This document shows, in pieces, positions 58,762 to 64,000 of a DNA stretch of 64,000 nt. This DNA is from Nonomuraea glycinis. Its GTDB lineage: Bacteria > Actinomycetota > Actinomycetes > Streptosporangiales > Streptosporangiaceae. The notes beneath the pieces were generated by a model. The model worked only from the letters and a program-made list of their open reading frames with translations. It was not told the origin of the DNA and searched no databases. The position numbers were made by a program, and so were the translations under genes. The stretch is from NCBI RefSeq assembly GCF_014646515.1, contig NZ_BMNK01000002.1, positions 393,988-457,987 of the forward strand, given 5' to 3'. The stretch's first letter is position 1. Each line of letters begins with the position of its first letter.

Positions 58762-59382
58762 ATGAGTGACGGACCGGTACGCCGAGCCGGGCGAGGCGGC
58801 CGGGAGCGCGTGCTCGCCGCCGCGAGCATCCTGTTCGCGACGCGCGGCATCACCGCGACCACGATGGAGGATGTCGCCGCCCGCGCCCCGGTCTCCAAGC
58901 GGACCCTGTACGCGCACTTCCCCACCAAGGAGGATCTCGTCCTGGCCCAGCTGGACTACCTCCTGAGCTCCGGGTACACGCTGCTGGAAACCCTGACGCG
59001 AACCGACGTCCCGCCCCGCGACCGCATCCTCGCGATGTTCGACATCCAGCCGTGGCCGGACGGAGTCGTCCGGGGATGCCCGTTCATCGACGCGGCGGTC
59101 GAGCACCCCGACCCCGCCGGCCGCGTGCACGCCTTCGCCCGCAAGCAGAAACTCGTCATGCTCGCCCTGGTGACCGACCTCGTGGACGAGCTCGGCATCG
59201 ACGCGCCGGGACCGCTCGCCGAGCAACTCGTCATCCTCGCCGACGGCGCGGCGAGCCGCGCGATGGTGCTCAACGACCCCGACTATGGCCGCCATGCCCG
59301 CGAGGCCGCCGAGATACTCCTCGACCACGCACCCCGCCGCCCCGATCGCGCGACGAATGGTCACGGCCTCCGGCGCGAGTGA
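58762..59382 (+). CDS. TetR family transcriptional regulator
   Basis: A 206-residue TetR protein. HTH at about 13-60: VLAAASILFATRGITATTMEDVAARAPVSKRTLYAHFPTKE in outline. The C-terminal part (WPDGVVRGCPFIDAAVEHPDPAG) resembles AcrR/YjdC-like regulators. It is divergent from the nitroreductase and probably represses both genes at the GTAAACGC-N3-CGT sites. Confidence 0.9.
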   Translation: MSDGPVRRAGRGGRERVLAAASILFATRGITATTMEDVAARAPVSKRTLYAHFPTKEDLVLAQLDYLLSSGYTLLETLTRTDVPPRDRILAMFDIQPWPDGVVRGCPFIDAAVEHPDPAGRVHAFARKQKLVMLALVTDLVDELGIDAPGPLAEQLVILADGAASRAMVLNDPDYGRHAREAAEILLDHAPRRPDRATNGHGLRRE

Positions 59383-59472
59383 CTCATGGTGATGATTCCG
59401 TCACCGTGCGGCGAAGGGGAGGGAACCGTTGCGGCAGGAGTCGCCGAGCGCGGTGCCGGGGACGATCGGGGC

Positions 59473-59997
59473 ATGGCGAGCACATTTCAGCGGGGCAAGG
59501 TGCAACTCGTTTTCGGCGCGATGGACGCCGACGGCGACGGCGCACTGCGCGAGACCGATTTCGACGCACTCGCGGGGCGCTGGGCGTCCATTCGCGCGGC
59601 AGGCGATGCGGAGCGCCTCACCGCGATCATGCACGGCTGGTGGATAACGCTCGCCGAGCGCTCCCGCGACCCCGAGTCGGTCACGCTCGATGACGTCCTC
59701 ACCGTCGTGGATCTGCTCGGCCAGATGCCGGACGCCGTGGACGCCACGGCCGAGGCCATGTTCGACGCCATCGACGAGGACGGCGACGACCGGATCTCAC
59801 CGGCCGAGTACCAACGCATGATCGAGGCGTGGAACGGCAGCCCCACGGACACCGCCGTCATATTCGCCCGCCTCGACGCCGACGGCGACGGCACCGTCTC
59901 CCGCACGGAGTTCATCCGTCATTGGCGGGAGTTCTGGGCCGGTGACGACCCCACGGCGCCCGGCACCCACGTCTTCGGCACACCCCCCACCGCCTGA
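59473..59997 (+). CDS. EF-hand calcium-binding protein (calexcitin/CabD-like)
   Basis: A 174-residue acidic soluble protein. Three canonical EF-hand loops: DADGDGALRETD (18-29), DEDGDDRISPAE (101-112) and DADGDGTVSRTE (135-146). The segment around 65-80 looks like a fourth, degenerate hand. This layout is that of Streptomyces calcium buffers/sensors of the calexcitin type. ATG 59473 is preferred over a GTG at 59386 because the longer form adds only Gly-rich non-conserved sequence. Confidence 0.87.
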   Translation: MASTFQRGKVQLVFGAMDADGDGALRETDFDALAGRWASIRAAGDAERLTAIMHGWWITLAERSRDPESVTLDDVLTVVDLLGQMPDAVDATAEAMFDAIDEDGDDRISPAEYQRMIEAWNGSPTDTAVIFARLDADGDGTVSRTEFIRHWREFWAGDDPTAPGTHVFGTPPTA

Positions 59998-60010
59998 CCG
60001 GGAGGGCGAC

Positions 60011-60024
60011 GACCCCGGAGGGTC
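60011..60024 (+). terminator. Short hairpin after the EF-hand gene
   Basis: GACCC, CGGA loop, GGGTC: a 5-bp stem 14 bases after the stop. Weak on its own. Confidence 0.3.
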
Positions 60025-60109
60025 ATGGGCCATTCGGAATGCGCGACAATATCCGGCACTTTCATGTTGTGAGTACTTAGCGGCATAAGTCATCTTAGGA
60101 TCGGCGATT

Positions 60110-61765
60110 GTGACGTCCTATGGACTGCATTCCGCCCTCGCACTGGAAATGTCCGATCCTGTGCAACTCGGCCCGTACCGGATTGCCAGCAGGCTGGGGC
60201 AGGGCGGCATGGGCACGGTCTACCTCGCCGAGGGGCCGTCGGGGCCGGTCGCGATCAAGGTGATCAACCGCGTTCTCGCCGTCGACCCCGAGTTCCGCGC
60301 GCGGTTCCGGCGCGAGGTGTCGGCGGCGCGCCGGGTGCGGCGGTTCTGCACCGCACCCGTGCTCGACGCGCAGTTGGACGACGAGCCGCTGTGGGTCGTC
60401 ACCGAGTACGTCGCCGGGCCCGACCTGGGCCGCATGCTGCGCGAGAACGGGCCGCTGGCCGGCTCCAACGTGGAGGCACTCGCCGTGGGCGTGGCGACCG
60501 CGCTCACCGCCATCCACGGCGCCGGATTGGTGCACCGCGACCTCAAGCCCGCGAACGTCCTGCTGTCACCGCTCGGCCCGCGCGTGATCGACTTCGGCAT
60601 CGCCCGCGCCCTGGACGCCGGGGACCGGCAGACCGCCACCGACCAGGTCTTCGGCACCCCCGATTACATGGCCCCCGAGCAGGTCCAAGGTGAGCAGGTG
60701 GGCCCGCCCGGGGACATCTTCGCCTGGGGGTGCGTGGTCGTCGCGGCCACCGTGGGCACCTCACCGTTCGCCTCCACGAGCATGCCGCACGCGATGTACC
60801 GAGTCGTCCATGACGAACCCGATCTGAGGCGCCTCGACCCCGGCCTGCGGCCGATCGTCGCGGCGGCACTGAACAAGGACCCGGCGCAGCGTCCCACCGC
60901 GCAGGAACTGCTGGCCGCGCTGGTACAGCGTCCGGACGTCGATTCCGCCCAGGTCGCCAGCAGCGTACGGCTCGACCTGAGCGCGCTCCGCCGGGCGAGC
61001 CAGAGCCGGGTCCACTCCCGGCCGGCGAGGCACCGCTTGGCGGAGGGGAGCCGGCGGCGCAGGCTGCGGGACGTGCTGACCGGGGCGGGGGCGGCCCTGG
61101 TGGTGAGCGCGCTGATCGCCGCGGGAGTGATGGTGTGGATGGTGAACTCAGCACCGGAGACGCCTCCCCGCGGCCAGGTCGTCTACCACGAGACGTTCGC
61201 CGCCGACGAATCGGGCTGGAACAACGAGGGCACCCGGGTGGACACCGGCCAGGGTTACACGGGCGACGGCCGGTACACGATCAGGGTGAAGCGCGGCGCC
61301 GGGCACCGGTGGGGCACGGCGCCGGTGAAGACGGGACTCCCGGACCGCGCGCTGGCGTCGGTGAAGATGAACTTCTCCGGCGCCGGCCCCGGCACCTGGA
61401 ACGGGGTCTACTGCGAGTACTCCAAGGACGACCAGGATGCCAACGACATCCTCTACATCCTGCAGATCCGTGGCGACGGGTACGCGAAGATCGCCAAGGT
61501 CGTCGGCGGCACCTCGCGGAACATGACCAGCGACATACCGTTGCCGGAGGGCACCGCCAGGGGGAACGCCCTGATGCGCGCCGAGTGCGTGCGTGGTGAC
61601 GGCAAGGTCGACCTGGCGTTGTGGGCTGACGAGCAGCTCGTCATCCGGCTGGCCGACACCGAGGCGAGCAAGGCCGTCGGCCCGCCCCGCTTCGGGCTCT
61701 ACGTCGAGAGCGTCTCCGAGACCCGGACCTATTTCGACGACTTCGTGGTCACCCGGCTCCCCTGA
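60110..61765 (+). CDS. Transmembrane Ser/Thr protein kinase (PASTA-less)
   Basis: Up to 551 residues. Kinase at about 20-290 with LGQGGMG, Lys50 in VAIK, Asp144 in HRDLKPAN and Asp161 in DFG. A basic juxtamembrane stretch leads to one membrane helix (about 322-345), then an extracellular domain of about 200 residues with paired-strand, jelly-roll-like features (HETFAADESGWNNEG at its start, YVESVSETRTYFDDFVV at its end), as in laminin-G or DUF1080-like domains. It probably senses a wall or sugar ligand. GTG 60110 fits a near-leaderless start after TAGGAT (60096-60101); ATG 60152, right at the family's usual start, is equally possible. Confidence 0.85.
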   Translation: MTSYGLHSALALEMSDPVQLGPYRIASRLGQGGMGTVYLAEGPSGPVAIKVINRVLAVDPEFRARFRREVSAARRVRRFCTAPVLDAQLDDEPLWVVTEYVAGPDLGRMLRENGPLAGSNVEALAVGVATALTAIHGAGLVHRDLKPANVLLSPLGPRVIDFGIARALDAGDRQTATDQVFGTPDYMAPEQVQGEQVGPPGDIFAWGCVVVAATVGTSPFASTSMPHAMYRVVHDEPDLRRLDPGLRPIVAAALNKDPAQRPTAQELLAALVQRPDVDSAQVASSVRLDLSALRRASQSRVHSRPARHRLAEGSRRRRLRDVLTGAGAALVVSALIAAGVMVWMVNSAPETPPRGQVVYHETFAADESGWNNEGTRVDTGQGYTGDGRYTIRVKRGAGHRWGTAPVKTGLPDRALASVKMNFSGAGPGTWNGVYCEYSKDDQDANDILYILQIRGDGYAKIAKVVGGTSRNMTSDIPLPEGTARGNALMRAECVRGDGKVDLALWADEQLVIRLADTEASKAVGPPRFGLYVESVSETRTYFDDFVVTRLP

Positions 61766-61887
61766 CGCCGGCCGCCCGGCGATCTCCAGGAGGCCACGAC
61801 GTGCTCCAGCCCGCGCCGCCGTCGCCCTGGACGGCGATCGTGATCTCGGGGATGGACGGGACGGGTGCGCACGGGGGATTCTGTGGC

Positions 61888-62814
61888 GTGCTGTTGCGTG
61901 AGTTGGAATACCTCGTCGCCTTGGCCCGTGAGCGGCATTTCGCCCGCGCCGCAGCGGCCTGCCACGTCTCCCAGCCGTCGCTGTCGGCAGCCATCCGCAA
62001 GCTGGAACGCGACCTTGACGTGCCCCTCGTCCGGCGCGGCCAGCGCTTCGCCGGGCTGACCCCGGAAGGCGAGCGGGTGCTGCTGTGGGCGCAGCGCATC
62101 ATCGCCGACGCCGACGCGTTACGCCAGGACCTGTCCAGGATGCGCGAAGGCTTGTCGGGCACGCTGCGGATGGGGGCGATCCCGACCGCGCTGACCGCGG
62201 CCTCGCTCTTGACGACACCGTTCTGCGAGCGGCACCCGCACGTCCGGGTGTCACTGACGTCGCTGTCGTCGCGGGAGATCGCGCGGCGACTGACCGAGTT
62301 CGAGATCGACATGGCGATGACGTACCTGGACGACGAGGACGACCTCGGCGAGGCGCGGGTCAGCCCGCTGTACGAGGAGCGCTACCTGCTGCTCACCCCA
62401 TCTGACGGCGCGCTGGCCGGCAGGCAGGTGGCGCGCTGGGCGGAGGTCGCCGCTCTGCCGCTGTGCCTGCTCGCCCCCGAGATGCGCAACCGCCGCATCC
62501 TGGACGCCAACTTCAGGCGGGCGGGCGCGGTGGCGGTGCCCGCCATCGAGACCGACACCGTCTCCGCCCTGTTCGCGCACGTGGCGACCCACCGCTGGTC
62601 CAGTGTGATCGCGCACGCGTGGCTGCACATGTTCGGCGTCCCGGAGGGCATGCGGGTGATCCGGCTGGAGCGGCCCGCGCGCGAACCCCGCGTCGGACTC
62701 GTGGTGGCCGGTACGGGCCCGGAGTCGGTGATGGCCAGGGCCGTGCTGGACATCGCCCGCGACCTCGACCTGCGCGAGGTGTTCGACCGGCTCACCCGCG
62801 AGCACCTGACATGA
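61888..62814 (+). CDS. LysR family transcriptional regulator
   Basis: A 308-residue LysR protein: HTH at 1-60 (LRELEYLVALARERHFARAA, CHVSQPSLSAAIRKLE), then a periplasmic-binding-like effector domain at about 90-295. GTG 61888 is chosen because the family always begins at this point; an in-frame GTG at 61801 adds 29 residues of low-complexity sequence. It converges on the formate dehydrogenase gene, a pairing common in actinomycetes, and probably regulates it. Confidence 0.88.
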   Translation: MLLRELEYLVALARERHFARAAAACHVSQPSLSAAIRKLERDLDVPLVRRGQRFAGLTPEGERVLLWAQRIIADADALRQDLSRMREGLSGTLRMGAIPTALTAASLLTTPFCERHPHVRVSLTSLSSREIARRLTEFEIDMAMTYLDDEDDLGEARVSPLYEERYLLLTPSDGALAGRQVARWAEVAALPLCLLAPEMRNRRILDANFRRAGAVAVPAIETDTVSALFAHVATHRWSSVIAHAWLHMFGVPEGMRVIRLERPAREPRVGLVVAGTGPESVMARAVLDIARDLDLREVFDRLTREHLT

Positions 62815-62856
62815 ACGCACCGCGGCCGTGCGCCGCTGCGCCGCACGCGTTCATGT
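62809..62856. terminator. Bidirectional terminator between the LysR and formate dehydrogenase genes
   Basis: ACATGAACGC (62809-62818) pairs perfectly with GCGTTCATGT (62847-62856), and GTGCG/CGCAC (62828-62832, 62842-62846) forms an inner stem. It overlaps the LysR stop codon and sits 18 bases from the end of the convergent gene. Symmetric, so it can serve both strands. Confidence 0.65.
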
Positions 62857-62874
62857 GTGACCCGCGCCGCCCCG

Positions 62875-64000
62875 CTACTTCTGGCGGGTGCTGTAGGAGT
62901 GCGCGCCGGCTCCGGCCAGGGCGCCGCCCTCGACGATGAGGTACTCCTCGCGGATGGGGGTCCCCGCCAGCCAGGCTTCGAGGATCTCGCGGGTGCCGGC
63001 GGCGTAGCGGGTCTGGGCGGACAAGGACGAGCCGGAGATGTGCGGGGTCATGCCGTGGTGCGGCATCGTCCGCCAGGGGTGGTCGGCCGGGGCGGGCTGG
63101 GGATACCAGACGTCGCCGGCGTACCCGGCGAGTTGCCCGCTCTGCAGGGCGCGCACGATCGCGTCGCGGTCGGCGATCTTGGCGCGGGCGGTGTTGATCA
63201 GGTACGCGCCGCGCTTCATGGTGGCGAGCAGCGCGTCGTCGAACAGGCCCTCGGTCTCCGGGTGCAGCGGGGCGTTGACGGTCACCACGTCGCAGTGCGG
63301 GACCATGGCGGCGGCGTCGGGGTGGAAGGTGAGCCCGAGCTCCTCCTCGACCTCGGCCGGCAGGCGGTGCCGGTCGGTGTAGTGCAGGTGCACGTCGAAC
63401 GGCTTGAGGCGGCGTAGCACGGCCGTGCCGATGCGGCCGGCGGCGACGGTGCCGACGTGCATCCCCTCCAGGTCGTAGGAGCGGGCGACGCGGTCGGCGA
63501 TGTTCCAGCCGCCGTCCAGCACGGTCCGGTGCGCGGGCAGGTAGTCGCGGACCAGGGACAGGATCATCATCACGACGTGCTCGGCGACGCTGATGCTGTT
63601 GCAGTAGGTGACCTCGGCGACGGTGACGCCATGGGCGATGGCGGCGTCGAGGTCGACGTGGTCAGAACCGATGCCGGCGGTGACGGCCAGCTTGAGCTCG
63701 GGTGCGCGGGCGATGCGCTCCGCGGTCAGGTACGCGGGCCAGAACGGCTGGGAGATCACCACATCGGCGTCGGCCAGCTCCCGGTCGAAGGCGGAGTCGT
63801 CGCCGTCCTTGTCGGAGGTGACGACCAGCGTGTGGCCGCGCTCCTCCAGGAAGCGGCGCAGGCCCAGCTCGCCCGAGACGCTGCCGAGCAGGTGCCCCGG
63901 GGTGAAGTCGATGCCCTTGGGGCTGGGCAGGGTCTGGCCGCCCGGGTATCCGGACAACTCGGGCAGGCCGTCGCGGGCGTAGGAGGCGGGGTATCCGTCG
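62875..64000 (-). CDS. fdh: NAD-dependent formate dehydrogenase (5' end outside window)
   Basis: At least 375 codons, open at the window edge; the missing part is only about the first 15 residues judging from homologues. It is a D-2-hydroxyacid-dehydrogenase-fold enzyme: SGYPGGQTLPSPKGIDFTPG marks the formate dehydrogenase subgroup. AAGRIG is the dinucleotide loop with Asp in HYTDRHRLP for NAD. NAPLHPETEG and TPHISGSSLSAQTRY provide the active site, with the His that orients formate. It oxidises formate to CO2 and yields NADH. Confidence 0.93.
   Translation of the reverse strand, partial: DGYPASYARDGLPELSGYPGGQTLPSPKGIDFTPGHLLGSVSGELGLRRFLEERGHTLVVTSDKDGDDSAFDRELADADVVISQPFWPAYLTAERIARAPELKLAVTAGIGSDHVDLDAAIAHGVTVAEVTYCNSISVAEHVVMMILSLVRDYLPAHRTVLDGGWNIADRVARSYDLEGMHVGTVAAGRIGTAVLRRLKPFDVHLHYTDRHRLPAEVEEELGLTFHPDAAAMVPHCDVVTVNAPLHPETEGLFDDALLATMKRGAYLINTARAKIADRDAIVRALQSGQLAGYAGDVWYPQPAPADHPWRTMPHHGMTPHISGSSLSAQTRYAAGTREILEAWLAGTPIREEYLIVEGGALAGAGAHSYSTRQK

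Noticed and set aside
60152..61765. ATG 60152 as the certain start of the second Ser/Thr kinase
   Set aside because: It matches the family's usual N-terminus but has no RBS; GTG 60110 follows a plausible -10 closely. I could not decide, so the longer form is listed with the alternative noted.

Overview
The window is 64 kb of high-GC DNA with dense, mostly short-spaced genes. GTG and TTG starts are common, and many genes overlap by 4 bases (ATGA or GTGA). The gene families point to a filamentous actinomycete: a SARP-type regulator, a PF04672 methyltransferase, WD40 Ser/Thr kinases, an ECF41 sigma factor and a c-di-AMP riboswitch ahead of a cell-wall carboxypeptidase. Streptosporangiales (Nonomuraea-like) is my best guess, but no marker gene fixes the genus. 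I see no rRNA, tRNA, insertion sequence or CRISPR array.

Layout. 1-8 kb: end of a polysaccharide lyase, a GNAT, two methyltransferases, a CBS protein coupled to an ArsB/NhaD-type transporter, and a GH15 enzyme. 7.4-9 kb: divergent MmyB-type regulator and SDR. 9.1-15.8 kb: a five-gene branched-chain-amino-acid-type ABC importer (order G-F-K-H-M), then a GAF/PucR regulator. 15.8-16.9 kb: DD-carboxypeptidase under a ydaO (c-di-AMP) riboswitch. 17-18.2 kb: MerR and a frameshifted SDR. 18.2-24 kb: two NarL-type two-component systems. 24-27.9 kb: AraC/SDR pair, lipoprotein, SnoaL-like protein, TetR. 28-31 kb: SARP regulator with an apparent premature stop. 31.2-36.8 kb: NlpC/P60 endopeptidase, Ig-like protein, kinase-WD40 giant. 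36.8-41.2 kb: heterodimeric ABC exporter and its TetR. 41.3-52 kb: sugar uptake and catabolism operon (binding protein, Zn dehydrogenase, FGGY kinase, SorC regulator, ABC ATPase, permease, DeoC, two ALDH genes). 52-54.6 kb: unexported binding-protein homologue and a stand-alone lantibiotic-dehydratase C-terminal protein. 54.6-60 kb: DoxX and ECF41 sigma under an ECF41-like promoter, decayed regulator, GlxA-type AraC, nitroreductase/TetR pair, EF-hand protein. 60-64 kb: Ser/Thr kinase, LysR, and the 3' part of NAD-dependent formate dehydrogenase.

The most unusual structure is inside the sugar operon at 45968-46239, between the SorC regulator and the ABC ATPase. Four near-identical 68-bp units stand in tandem. 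Each is a complete 23-codon ORF carrying an AAGGAGG ribosome-binding site near its end, and its stop overlaps the next start as ATGA. At each junction the RNA can fold a 9-12 bp hairpin with the ribosome-binding site in the loop and the next start codon in the stem. I read this as a relay of translationally coupled mini-ORFs feeding the ATPase gene.

Three other coupled mini-ORFs lie directly upstream of a gene start: a 13-codon partial copy of the kinase's own 5' end (43487), a 47-codon ORF resembling the start of a CPBP protease (21944), and a 22-codon ORF resembling the start of a flavin oxidoreductase (55136).
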